Positions 8,919 through 16,610 of a DNA stretch of 64,000 nt are shown piece after piece. A model generated the notes under the pieces. That model was not told where the DNA came from. It worked only from the letters and a program-made list of their open reading frames with translations, and did not search any database. Position numbers and translations under genes: made by a program. The stretch is from Candidatus Kaistella beijingensis. Lineage in GTDB: Bacteria; Bacteroidota; Bacteroidia; Flavobacteriales; Weeksellaceae. Within the stretch, counting starts at the first letter, position 1; each line of letters begins with the position of its first letter. Location of the stretch: positions 682,001 through 746,000 of the forward strand of contig NZ_CP071953.1 of the NCBI RefSeq assembly GCF_020084865.1. The letters are read 5' to 3'.

Positions 8919-9140
8919 TCTGATTTTATAATATTTTATTGGTTAATGTTTCGCCTGCAATTTAAATCTGTGCTAATCTGTGCAAATCAGTGTGAGACTT
9001 TCGGCGCACAGATTTTCACAGATGACCACGGATTATTAATAAGTTGGTTGTTCAAAGTTTCACTGCAATAAAATTGATTTTCAAAGTATTAAATAAAAGT
9101 GTTAAATAAATGATAGTTAAAATCTTGAGTAATCATTAAT
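8919..9140. repeat. Intergenic region with CTGTG/CACAG word repeats
   Basis: The region contains AATCTGTGCTAATCTGTGC near 8966-8985 and the complementary GCGCACAGATTTTCACAGA near 9004-9022, so it can fold back on itself. I recognise the wording as a widespread flavobacterial spacer repeat. No gene is visible. Confidence 0.5.
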
Positions 9141-9419
9141 TTATAGTAATTGCATCCGCATAAATTCCTCATTGATTCCATTATACAAGTTTGGAATTTG
9201 ATGTTTTGAAAGGATGGTTCTCGCCATCGCACTTCTGCTTCCGCTCCTGCAAAATACGATAACTGCGGGTTTATTTTCAAATTCTGAAATTCTGCTCTCA
9301 ATTTCGTTCAGCGGAATATTAACCGCATTTTCTATACTTCCTTCCGAAAATTCTGAGGGTGTTCTTACGTCAACAATCATTGCGCCTTCGTTTACCCATT
9401 CTTTTATGGTTTTTTCCAT
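9141..9419 (-). CDS. Single-domain rhodanese (sulfurtransferase)
   Basis: A 92-residue cytoplasmic rhodanese with the DVRTPSEFSEG signature and the active loop FCRSGSRS containing Cys57. It would carry sulfane sulfur as a persulfide, a natural partner for sulfide:quinone oxidoreductase. The ATG at 9419 is preferred to an in-frame upstream start at 9473, because the upstream stretch overlaps the dyad and -7 element at 9437-9481. It is transcribed alone, from a promoter that shares exact spacing with those of the sulfide:quinone oxidoreductase and CoA-disulfide-reductase genes. Confidence 0.9.
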   Translation of the reverse strand: MEKTIKEWVNEGAMIVDVRTPSEFSEGSIENAVNIPLNEIESRISEFENKPAVIVFCRSGSRSAMARTILSKHQIPNLYNGINEEFMRMQLL

Positions 9420-9436
9420 TTTATTTAAATTTTTTG

Positions 9437-9481
9437 CAAAATTACAAATGACAATCATTGGCAAATGTAACACGAGTTACA
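9437..9481 (-). promoter_or_regulatory. Promoter with perfect CRP/FNR-like dyad for rhodanese
   Basis: On the minus strand a -7 element TAATTTTG (9437-9444) is preceded by the perfect dyad TGTAAC-N4-GTTACA (9466-9481). The centre-to-centre distance is 33 bp, the same as for the two related promoters. Confidence 0.8.
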
Positions 9482-9492
9482 TAGTTTTTTTC

Positions 9493-9610
9493 AAATGTGA
9501 CATACATTTAAAAATGAAATTATTACAGTTTTTGTAATAGAAAACTATGAAATTTCATCAAAACGAAGATTAATATGTATAATTTGTACCAAAAATAATT
9601 GGATTGGTAC
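9493..9610. promoter_or_regulatory. Cluster of further inverted repeats upstream of universal stress protein gene
   Basis: Three more dyads lie in the divergent region: AAATGT-N5-ACATTT (9493-9509), TATTACA-N5-TGTAATA (9521-9539) and GTACCAA-N11-TTGGTAC (9586-9592 and 9604-9610). They are likely operator sites for the rightward universal stress protein gene, but no regulator can be named. No clean TAnnTTTG element was found for that gene. Confidence 0.45.
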
Positions 9611-9666
9611 TACGAGTTTTCACACGTTACCTTTTAATTTTGCTAATGAAAATCACATTACACAAT

Positions 9667-10557
9667 ATGAAAAAAATACTACTAATTATAGATTTTTCTA
9701 AAAATAACAATGGTATCATAAAAATTGCAGGAAATCTTGCTGAAAAACATTCTGCCGAAATTATTTTATTGAATGTAATAGATTTGCCAAATTCTATTTT
9801 TAGGAAATCTTTTTTTTCCGTCTTTCTTTTTAAGCAGGAAATTAGTTTGGAAGAAAACTTTATAAAACTCAATCTTTTGAAAAAGCAATTCGTTTCGGAA
9901 TTTCAGATTCATGTTAGTACAGAAATTGAAACAGGCAACAAACTGAAAATTGTAACGGATATGCAACAGAAATATCAGGTGGACTTAGTAATTATGGGCA
10001 TAACTTCAAAAACTCATATGCTATCAAAAGATTTTCTCGCCGATAAAAAAATAATTTCTAGCGTTCCTTGTCCCGTTCTCACGGTTCCGTACGGTTTTCA
10101 AAAATCGGAATTTTACAATCTTCTTTATCCTGTTCGTCAGGTTTTGGGCGCACTGTACAAATACGATTATGCAAAACTGTTTTTTCTTGATAAAAAGGCA
10201 AAAATTCATTTTCTGGGACTTGAAAATCAGGAAAAAGAAAATTTTCACACATCATTGAATACCAATTTGTTACATTTGCAAATTGAGGCTCAAAAAGATC
10301 AATTTCTGCATCCAACTTATTCCTACGAAAAAACGATAAACCCATCGGTAAATATCTTGCAGCATATCAATGTAATGAAGTCTGATTTGGCTGTAATCAA
10401 TACCATTAAGAACAATAATTCGAAGGATGCTGCAAACAATTCTTTTGTTGAAAATCTCTTGTTGAAAGAGCAAATTCCACTTCTCTTTGTCAACAGTCAT
10501 ACCATAAAAAAACACTTGGGAACAGAAAGATATTTATCCAAACTTGCACATTTTTAA
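9667..10557 (+). CDS. Tandem-domain universal stress protein, ATP motif degenerate
   Basis: A 296-residue protein of two UspA-like domains. The first domain opens with MKKILLIIDFSKNN and ends with VIMGITS and SSVPCPVLTVPYG (about residues 105-140). The ATP-binding signature of the family, G-2x-G-9x-G-S/T, is lost here because the second glycine is replaced. The second half is shorter and divergent. The start at 9667 gives the normal N-terminal strand; 9646 is an alternative 7 codons upstream. A second universal stress protein gene follows 409 bp later. Such proteins support survival in oxygen or energy stress, and the precise partner is unknown. Confidence 0.85.
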   Translation: MKKILLIIDFSKNNNGIIKIAGNLAEKHSAEIILLNVIDLPNSIFRKSFFSVFLFKQEISLEENFIKLNLLKKQFVSEFQIHVSTEIETGNKLKIVTDMQQKYQVDLVIMGITSKTHMLSKDFLADKKIISSVPCPVLTVPYGFQKSEFYNLLYPVRQVLGALYKYDYAKLFFLDKKAKIHFLGLENQEKENFHTSLNTNLLHLQIEAQKDQFLHPTYSYEKTINPSVNILQHINVMKSDLAVINTIKNNNSKDAANNSFVENLLLKEQIPLLFVNSHTIKKHLGTERYLSKLAHF

Positions 10558-10966
10558 TAATTGCAACTAATTAATCACACAAAAAACACAATTCATTATA
10601 CATCTTAATTAAAGGGTTTTCTACATTTGTAAAAATTATTTTAATCTGCTTTTGTCCATTCATATTAACGGTGATTTCAGTAAATTTTGTTTTTGGCAGA
10701 TGAACTATTAAATACTTTTTTTTGAATTGCTAATAATAAACTATGATAATTTCTGTGTAGAAATTGAGTTTTTAATAGTAACAAATGATTTTTTCTTAAT
10801 ACGCACCACGAAATAAGTGTTTCATACCACTTTGTTTTTGTGGTGTGTTTTGTTTTTATATTTTAAGGTAATTCATACCACTTATAGCCTTTTTTCTAAC
10901 ACGTTTTCTGATTTCATTCCGATACTTTTGCAACGTATTTTTTACGAATATCATAAAATTTTTCAA
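10558..10966. other. 409-bp intergenic regulatory region
   Basis: No open reading frame worth calling is present. The region holds a TACATTTG box (10622-10629) without a matching TTG, the 46-bp nested inverted repeat at 10802-10847, a second half-site TAATTCATACCAC at 10869-10881, and a TACTTTTG -7 box at 10923-10930 that ends 36 bp before the ATG of the second universal stress protein. Confidence 0.6.
10802..10881 (+). promoter_or_regulatory. Nested inverted-repeat operator shared with the AraC operon
   Basis: Outer arms CGCACCAC (10802-10809) and GTGGTGTG (10840-10847) enclose inner arms AAGTG (10815-10819) and CACTT (10828-10832). Total length is 46 bp, as at 13719-13764, and the right halves of both elements continue into similar T-rich sequence (GTGTTTTGTTTTT versus GTATGTTTTATTTTT). 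A further half-site TAATTCATACCAC at 10869-10881 is identical to 13714-13726. Confidence 0.68.
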
Positions 10967-11875
10967 ATGAAAACGAATATCAAAACCATCATTGTTCCTA
11001 CCGATTTTACGAAAAAATCAGACAATGCGCTGAAAACAGCGGTGCATATTGCTTTGCGTCATAATGCCAAAATTGTCCTGTTTCACATCGTTGAAACTTA
11101 TTATCTTATCGACAGAGGTGGAAAACAGGTGATTGGTTCCGAAACGGTGCAGCAAAATATTGATGTTGCCAAAAGAAAACTAAAAACAATAAAAGCGACA
11201 CTAAGTTCTGAATATAGCAAACTGAAAATTTCGGTTCAGATAAAAATTGAAAACATCGTCGATTCCGTGAATGATTTAATTGCTGAAGAGATCGGCGATT
11301 TGGTAGTGATGGGAACTTCGGGAAGACAAGGATGGAAAGAGTTTGTGCTTGGTTCGCACTCTTATTTGGTGCTTTCCAACGCGAATTGTTCCGTGATGCT
11401 TGTTCCCGAAAATTCAGAAAAATATGATTTCAAAAACATCCTTTTTCCTGTTCGAGTTTCCGAAAATATTGATGAAAAACTAAAGTTTTGTCTGCTAATC
11501 ACCGAAAAAAACGACAGCAATATCAATGTTTTGGGCGTTTGTAATGAAGATAATATCAAAACCATCAAAGAAGAATTTTTAAAAGTGCGTAACAAATTAA
11601 ATTTCATTGCATTAAAACATCGTTCAAAAATTGTTTATGCTTTCGATAACGCTAAAAAAATATCCGATTTTTCGGAAAAAACCGATGCCGATTTATTGTT
11701 TTTGAATTACGAAGATGAACAACGATGGAAATCTTTTTTTGCAGAAAATTTCTTCAAAAAAATAATTAATTACACCGATATTCCTTTGTTTTTCTTGAAA
11801 CCAAAAATTGTCGCAGAACGCTTTCAGGAGGAACGTTACGGCAGTTACGATTTAACGATGCCAATTCCTATTTAA
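10967..11875 (+). CDS. Tandem-domain universal stress protein with intact ATP motif
   Basis: A 302-residue protein of two UspA-like domains. The first domain keeps the complete nucleotide-binding signature GTSG-9x-GS (about residues 115-129), followed by NANCSVMLVP. The second domain (from about residue 150) has lost the signature. The ATG at 10967 starts the canonical strand MKTNIKTIIVPTDF; an upstream in-frame start at 10817 would lie inside the 46-bp operator and is rejected. That operator suggests control by the AraC-family regulator at 13801. Confidence 0.88.
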   Translation: MKTNIKTIIVPTDFTKKSDNALKTAVHIALRHNAKIVLFHIVETYYLIDRGGKQVIGSETVQQNIDVAKRKLKTIKATLSSEYSKLKISVQIKIENIVDSVNDLIAEEIGDLVVMGTSGRQGWKEFVLGSHSYLVLSNANCSVMLVPENSEKYDFKNILFPVRVSENIDEKLKFCLLITEKNDSNINVLGVCNEDNIKTIKEEFLKVRNKLNFIALKHRSKIVYAFDNAKKISDFSEKTDADLLFLNYEDEQRWKSFFAENFFKKIINYTDIPLFFLKPKIVAERFQEERYGSYDLTMPIPI

Positions 11876-11880
11876 GAGAA

Positions 11881-11915
11881 ATTTTCCTCTCTTTAGGGTT
11901 TGGGAAAAGAAAATT
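11881..11915 (+). repeat. CCCTTTAGGG-type palindromic intergenic repeat, copy 1
   Basis: TTTTCCTCTCTTTAGGG followed by TTTGGGAAAAGAAAA matches 31923-31966 closely and overlaps in content with the larger palindrome at 12449-12507. It lies just after the universal stress protein stop codon. Confidence 0.7.
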
Positions 11916-11959
11916 TCGGCACAAAGCAAATTTAAAAAAGCCCAAAAATTTAGAACAAA

Positions 11960-12403
11960 ATGAATATACAGATACACAACGAAAATAACGTCGCCAACGA
12001 ATTTCAAAAGGAACAAATTATCAATTTTCTGTTCCACCATTTGGAAGAATACGGCGACCCAAAAAACGACATCAAAAAATCTTTGGATTATGCGATGGGC
12101 GAAAACCAAAAAGCAGGCGGAACCGTTCTTTACAGTACCAATCCTGAAAATCAGGAGATTTCGGGAGCGGTAATTCTCAACAAAACAGGAATGAAAGGCT
12201 ATATTCCCGAAAATATTTTGGTGTACATCGCCACCGATAAAAATCTTCGCGGTAAAGGAATTGGTAAAGCATTGATGCAGAAAGCGATAGAAGTTACCAA
12301 TGGCGATATTGCACTGCATTGCGAACCCGAAAATCCTGCAAGAAAATTATACGAAAAACTTGGCTTCACAAGCAAATATCTTGAGATGCGACTGAAAAAA
12401 TAA
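11960..12403 (+). CDS. GNAT family N-acetyltransferase
   Basis: A 147-residue acetyltransferase of the GNAT fold. Motif A for acetyl-CoA binding is visible as LVYIATDKNLRGKGIGKAL (about residues 87-105), followed by the motif B ending ENPARKLYEKLGF. The acceptor substrate is unknown. It lies between the second universal stress protein and the amino-acid racemase, all rightward. A link to acetylation of an amino acid made by the neighbouring genes (for example N-acetyl-beta-lysine, a known osmolyte in methanogens) is possible but speculative. Confidence 0.85.
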   Translation: MNIQIHNENNVANEFQKEQIINFLFHHLEEYGDPKNDIKKSLDYAMGENQKAGGTVLYSTNPENQEISGAVILNKTGMKGYIPENILVYIATDKNLRGKGIGKALMQKAIEVTNGDIALHCEPENPARKLYEKLGFTSKYLEMRLKK

Positions 12404-12448
12404 TTCGTTGCTCAATGTCTTGCCTAATCGGAAATTAATTTTCTTCGT

Positions 12449-12507
12449 TTTCCCCGACCCTAAAGGGAGCGAAGAAAATCAATTTCCTCCCTTTAGGGTC
12501 GGGGAAA
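12449..12507. repeat. Perfect 21-bp inverted repeat, CCCTTTAGGG family, copy 2
   Basis: Arms at 12449-12469 and 12487-12507 are exact reverse complements (core CCCCGACCCTAAAGGGAG), separated by 17 bases. Each arm resembles the single elements at 11881 and 31923, so this looks like two copies inserted head to head. It would form a very strong hairpin between the acetyltransferase and racemase genes and may end transcription there. Confidence 0.8.
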
Positions 12508-12571
12508 GAAATTGATTTTCAATTCATTAAATTAAAATTAGGTAAAATTTTGAGTGATCATAAAAAATAAA

Positions 12572-13687
12572 ATGGCTTATATTAATTTAAATACTACAAA
12601 ACTCATTCACAATTACGATTACCTCAATAATTTATTTGAAATAAACGATATTGAATGGGCGATTGTGTCGAAAATATTGTGCGGAAACGAAATTTTCCTG
12701 AAATCTTTGCTTCAAATTTCAAATAAAGAAATTTGCGATTCTCGATTGAGCAATCTTCAGGCAATAAAAAAAATCTCACCAAAAACACAGACAATTTATA
12801 TAAAACCGCCTGCAAACCGCCTTGCAAAAGAAATTGTAGAATTTGCAGACGTCAGTTTCAATACAGAATTAGGAACATTGAAAGCCCTTTCTGAAGAAGC
12901 CGTGAAACAGAAAAAAATTCATAAAGTAGTTTTGATGGTAGAAATGGGCGAACTTCGGGAAGGAATTTTGGTGAATAAAATGGTGCAGTTTTACGCTAAA
13001 ATTTCAAAGTTGCGAAATCTGAAAATCGTAGGAATTGGAACCAATCTCAATTGTTTGAACGGAATTTTGCCCGACAAAAAGAAACTTCAGAAACTGAACC
13101 ATTGCCGAAATGTTATCGAGAAAAAGTTTGGTGAAAAAATCCCTTACATTTCAGGCGGTTCTTCCGTTACCATTCCTTTGATTTTTAAGGATAGAGTTCC
13201 CGAAGAAATTAACCATTTTCGTGTGGGCGAAACGCTATTTTTTGGAACCGATGTTTACAATGATACGGTGATTTCAGGAATGTATCACGATGTTTTCACG
13301 CTTACTTCCGAGATTATAGAATTGCAGGAAAAACCAAAAGTTCCGTTTGGAAAAGCGGGAACCAATCTTACCGGTGAAACACCACAATTTAGCAATGCCG
13401 AAAGTCATAAAACCTCGTTTCGTGCGATTATGGACATTGGTTTATTGGATATCGACATTGATAATATTAAGCCGATTTTTCCCGATGTAGAAATTATTGG
13501 CGCAAGTTCGGATATGTTGATTTTGGATTTGGGCGTAAACAAAAACGGCTTGAAAGCAGGCGATTCGCTAAAGTTTACAATTAATTATATGGCGGTTTTG
13601 CGTGCAATGAATTCCGATTATGTGGACAAAAAAATCAGCAATAAAATACCGGCTTCCGAATTGAAAATTTTGGAATTTAAGAACTAA
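12572..13687 (+). CDS. PLP-dependent amino-acid racemase (ornithine/alanine racemase-like, fold type III)
   Basis: A 372-residue racemase of the YhfX/ornithine-racemase group (COG3457 type) with an alanine-racemase-like barrel. The PLP lysine is predicted as Lys34 in WAIVSKILCGN, and the barrel end shows the GGSSVTIPL phosphate-binding segment and HFRVGETLFFGTD. The ATG at 12572 begins the family start MAYINLNTTKLIHNY; 12554 is a weaker alternative. It lies 113 bp before the AraC gene, on the same strand as an operon encoding a KamA-like radical SAM enzyme and an amino-acid transporter, which suggests a shared amino-acid substrate such as ornithine or lysine. Confidence 0.86.
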   Translation: MAYINLNTTKLIHNYDYLNNLFEINDIEWAIVSKILCGNEIFLKSLLQISNKEICDSRLSNLQAIKKISPKTQTIYIKPPANRLAKEIVEFADVSFNTELGTLKALSEEAVKQKKIHKVVLMVEMGELREGILVNKMVQFYAKISKLRNLKIVGIGTNLNCLNGILPDKKKLQKLNHCRNVIEKKFGEKIPYISGGSSVTIPLIFKDRVPEEINHFRVGETLFFGTDVYNDTVISGMYHDVFTLTSEIIELQEKPKVPFGKAGTNLTGETPQFSNAESHKTSFRAIMDIGLLDIDIDNIKPIFPDVEIIGASSDMLILDLGVNKNGLKAGDSLKFTINYMAVLRAMNSDYVDKKISNKIPASELKILEFKN

Positions 13688-13718
13688 CCCTTTTTCATAT
13701 TTTTAAATTTTGCTAATT

Positions 13719-13775
13719 CATACCACAGAAAGTGTGATTAATAACACTTTAGTTCTGTGGTATGTTTTATTTTTG
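13719..13775 (+). promoter_or_regulatory. Nested palindromic operator and promoter of the AraC operon
   Basis: Exact arms CATACCACAGAA (13719-13730) and TTCTGTGGTATG (13753-13764) enclose exact inner arms AAAGTGT (13729-13735) and ACACTTT (13744-13750). A -7 element TATTTTTG follows at 13768-13775, 25 bp before the ATG. The operator therefore covers the -33 region. A 46-bp relative lies at 10802-10847. Self-binding by the AraC regulator is the simplest reading; a simple terminator of the racemase gene is the alternative. Confidence 0.72.
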
Positions 13776-13800
13776 TGTATAGAAATAAAATATACCATTA

Positions 13801-14694
13801 ATGTTGAAAACCTCTATTACTTCCATCACCATTAGTTCGCTGAAAAGGCCATTTTCATTTGATGGGCAGTTTACGATTTTCAAAATTTCGGATTTGCTTT
13901 CCGTTTTTTCGGACGGACACGCTTTCAAAAGTAAGTTCTACACATTGCTTATTATTGATAAAGGTGAGGGAAAAATGATGATGGATAATGAAATTTTTGA
14001 GATAAAAAAAGGACGCACATTTTTCATCAATTACAATCAGGTCTTTCATTTCTCGGAACTGAAAAATTTTTCGGGGCAGGTTTTGCTCTTCACACGTTCG
14101 TTTTACAACCTGATTTACACGGGAAATATGAAGATTAAAAACGATACGGCATTTTCTTCATTGGCATCTTTTGTAGATTTTGAAGAAAGCGAGCGAAAGG
14201 ATTTTTTGCAGTGTGTGAAGAAAATCAATCACGAATTTGATAACAACAATGTCTTAAGCAAAGAAATTATTTGCCTTTTGCTGAAGGTCATTATGCTGAA
14301 ATACATCCGAAGTTCTGGGAATGCCAATTATATCGATTTCAAAACCAATAGAAAAGTAACGTATTTGGAAGATTTCAAAAAATTGGTGGATGCGCATTTC
14401 AAGGAACTTAAAAGAACATCCGATTATGCCTCAAAACTCAATATTTCACCCAATTATCTTAATGCGGTGGTGAAAGACAAGTTAGATATTTCTGCGGAAA
14501 CTTTCATTCAGAACCGTGTCATTCTTGAAGCAGAAAGACTTTTGCTGAATACCGATTTTTCCGTAACGGAGATTTCTTTTGAACTCGGTTTTAGCGACAA
14601 ATCGCATTTTGGGAAATATTTTAAAAAAGTAGCGAACGATTCTCCCAATAATTACAGAAAAAAATTCCTGCAAGAAGCAGAAAATGAAGATTAA
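13801..14694 (+). CDS. AraC family transcriptional regulator
   Basis: A 297-residue regulator with an N-terminal cupin-like sensing domain (about residues 15-110) and a C-terminal AraC DNA-binding domain of two helix-turn-helix units (about 195-295), including SDYASKLNISPNYLNAVVKD and the family signature EISFELGFSDKSHFGKYFKK. It is the first gene of a tightly packed run: the next ORF begins 18 bp later and the following genes are 3-11 bp apart. Its own promoter carries a nested palindrome, so it probably regulates itself, the operon and the universal stress gene at 10967. The inducer is unknown. Confidence 0.9.
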   Translation: MLKTSITSITISSLKRPFSFDGQFTIFKISDLLSVFSDGHAFKSKFYTLLIIDKGEGKMMMDNEIFEIKKGRTFFINYNQVFHFSELKNFSGQVLLFTRSFYNLIYTGNMKIKNDTAFSSLASFVDFEESERKDFLQCVKKINHEFDNNNVLSKEIICLLLKVIMLKYIRSSGNANYIDFKTNRKVTYLEDFKKLVDAHFKELKRTSDYASKLNISPNYLNAVVKDKLDISAETFIQNRVILEAERLLLNTDFSVTEISFELGFSDKSHFGKYFKKVANDSPNNYRKKFLQEAENED

Positions 14695-14712
14695 TTTTAA
14701 AAATAAACGAAT

Positions 14713-14883
14713 ATGAAAAATAAAGACAAAATCTTAAAAACAAAATCCACAACCACCTTTCATACAGGCGTTGCTACGGCAATCGACAGAAAGATTGGAG
14801 TTTTGGGTTTGCTTACCAACTCACAGATTTTCACGGAAAAAAGTAAACTTAAAAATATGAGAAATGGTAAAGTCCGTTCATAA
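14713..14883 (+). CDS. Small ORF overlapping the transporter start (possible frameshifted N-terminus)
   Basis: A 56-residue reading frame starts MKNKDKILKTKS, contains FHTGVATAIDRKIGVLGLLT and ends KNMRNGKVRS. It lies 18 bp after the AraC gene and overlaps the transporter ORF by 20 bp in a different frame. Two readings are possible: a small translationally coupled protein, or the true N-terminal tail of the transporter separated by a one-base change near 14860-14883. I know no family for it. Confidence 0.5.
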   Translation: MKNKDKILKTKSTTTFHTGVATAIDRKIGVLGLLTNSQIFTEKSKLKNMRNGKVRS

Positions 14884-16606
14884 AAAACTCAACGAATTAC
14901 AGTCCACCGCGATTTCAGGAAACGACATTTCCTCGTCTTGTCTTTATGTTTCGGCTTTAACGATAATGTATGCAGGTCAATTCGCTTGGATTTCACTTTT
15001 GGTAGTGGCACTTGTGTTATTTCTTTTCCGTAAAATTTATGGCGAAGTTGTAGGCGCACTTCCTCTGAATGGTGGTGCATACAACGTTCTGCTGAATACT
15101 TCCACCAAAAAAATTGCCTCGTTTGCAGCAACACTCACGGTTTTGTCGTATATGGCAACCGCAGTTCTTTCCGCTTCCGAAGCAATGCATTATTTGCACA
15201 CTCTTTTGCCAAGTATAAATGTAATGATTGCTACTATAGTTGTTTTAGCAATTTTTGCTTTTTTAACGATTAACGGAATTGGCGAATCTGCAATTGTTGC
15301 GGTGGTAATTTTCCTCACACATTTGGCAGCACTTTCGCTTTTGGTGATTGCAGGAATTTGGTTCATCAGCAATAATGGTTTTCAAACGTTTCATCTCAAT
15401 TGGTCTGCACCTGTAAAATATGGAGATATTGGTTTTGCACTGATGCTCGGTTTTTCGGCGGCAATGCTTGGAATTTCGGGTTTTGAAAGTTCCGCGAATT
15501 TTGTAGAAGAGCAGGAGCACGGCGTTTTTCCCAAAACTTTGCGAAATATGTGGGCGGTGGTAAGTTTTTTCAATCCTGTTTTGGCGCTCATCATCATTTT
15601 TGTTTTGCCTTTGGCTTCTGTTGGCGAACATCAGGAATCGCTTTTGGCATATTTGGCAAAAATAACGGGCGGAAATTGGCTGTCTTGGTTGGTTTCCGTG
15701 GATGCGGTTTTGGTGCTTTGCGGTGCGGTTCTTACGTCTTTTGTGGGCGTTTCAGGATTGGTAAACCGTATGACTTTAGACCGTGTTTTACCCAATTATT
15801 TTCTGAAACAAAATAAAAAAGGTTCGCATTACCGCATTGCGATTGCATTTTTGCTTTTGTGCGTTTCCATTTTGTTGGCAACAAACGGTCATATGACGGC
15901 ACTTGCAGGCGTTTATACGTTCTCTTTCCTTTCGGTAATGGCATTGTTTGGAGTCGGAAATATTTTGCTGAAATTAAAAAGAAGAAAACTTCCTCGCCCC
16001 GAAAAAGCACCTGTCATCAGTGTTTTGATAGCAGTTGGATTTATTGCGGTGGCATTTTTAGGAAATATTTATTTGAACAAAGATTCCTTTTACACATTTT
16101 TAATGTATTTATTGCCGTCGTTTATTGCGGTAAACATTATGCTTCACCGTTCTGCATTGATTTCAGGGCTTATTGCTGTAGTAGAATCCATTTTCAAACC
16201 AATGCGAAAAATGTTTATTGTAAGCAACCGATATCTCAACAGAATTTACAGAAAAATCCACTCGCAGGAATTTGTATTTTTTACAAAAAGAGACAATGTT
16301 GCCATTCTGAATAAAGTAATGCAGTATGTGCAGAATAATGAAACCACTCGGAAAATAAAAATCGTAAATGTGATGAAGGAAGGCGACGACAACGAAAAAC
16401 TAAAAATTGATTTGGAAGTTTTGGACCGCGCTTATCCCGAAATTGATATAGAATTTATAGAAATTGTGGGCGAATTTACGCCCGATTTAATAAGTCAACT
16501 TTCCGCTGAATGGAAAATCCCGAAAAACTTTATGTTCATTGCTTCACCAAGCGACCGTTTCAGTTACAGGGTTGCAGATTTGGGCGGCGTAAGATTAATA
16601 ATGTAA
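14864..16606 (+). CDS. APC superfamily amino-acid permease with C-terminal cytosolic domain
   Basis: A 580-residue membrane transporter with about twelve hydrophobic helices up to residue 430 and a soluble tail (about 450-580). The first helix region (LQSTAISGNDISSSCLYVSALTI) has the glycine-containing unwound segment typical of APC-type carriers, and the later helix LGISGFESSANFVEEQEHG is family-like. The tail contains RKIKIVNVMKEGDD and a beta-alpha pattern reminiscent of a universal-stress-like regulatory domain. The natural substrate is probably an amino acid or amine, given the adjacent racemase and KamA-like genes. The start may lie further upstream if the 14713 ORF belongs to it. Confidence 0.85.
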   Translation: MVKSVHKKLNELQSTAISGNDISSSCLYVSALTIMYAGQFAWISLLVVALVLFLFRKIYGEVVGALPLNGGAYNVLLNTSTKKIASFAATLTVLSYMATAVLSASEAMHYLHTLLPSINVMIATIVVLAIFAFLTINGIGESAIVAVVIFLTHLAALSLLVIAGIWFISNNGFQTFHLNWSAPVKYGDIGFALMLGFSAAMLGISGFESSANFVEEQEHGVFPKTLRNMWAVVSFFNPVLALIIIFVLPLASVGEHQESLLAYLAKITGGNWLSWLVSVDAVLVLCGAVLTSFVGVSGLVNRMTLDRVLPNYFLKQNKKGSHYRIAIAFLLLCVSILLATNGHMTALAGVYTFSFLSVMALFGVGNILLKLKRRKLPRPEKAPVISVLIAVGFIAVAFLGNIYLNKDSFYTFLMYLLPSFIAVNIMLHRSALISGLIAVVESIFKPMRKMFIVSNRYLNRIYRKIHSQEFVFFTKRDNVAILNKVMQYVQNNETTRKIKIVNVMKEGDDNEKLKIDLEVLDRAYPEIDIEFIEIVGEFTPDLISQLSAEWKIPKNFMFIASPSDRFSYRVADLGGVRLIM

Positions 16607-16610
16607 AATA

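Noticed and set aside
9214..9537. Rightward ORF across the rhodanese gene
   Set aside because: It runs antisense through a clear rhodanese and its promoter; the translation has no domain features.
10817..10966. 50-residue N-terminal extension of the second universal stress protein
   Set aside because: The extension lacks any family similarity, overlaps the 46-bp nested operator and a -7 box, and the ATG at 10967 gives the standard domain start.
13719..13764. Simple terminator of the racemase gene
   Set aside because: The following T tract is interrupted and forms a good -7 element, and a 46-bp relative occurs at 10802 where no gene needs terminating directly upstream. A dual role is not excluded.
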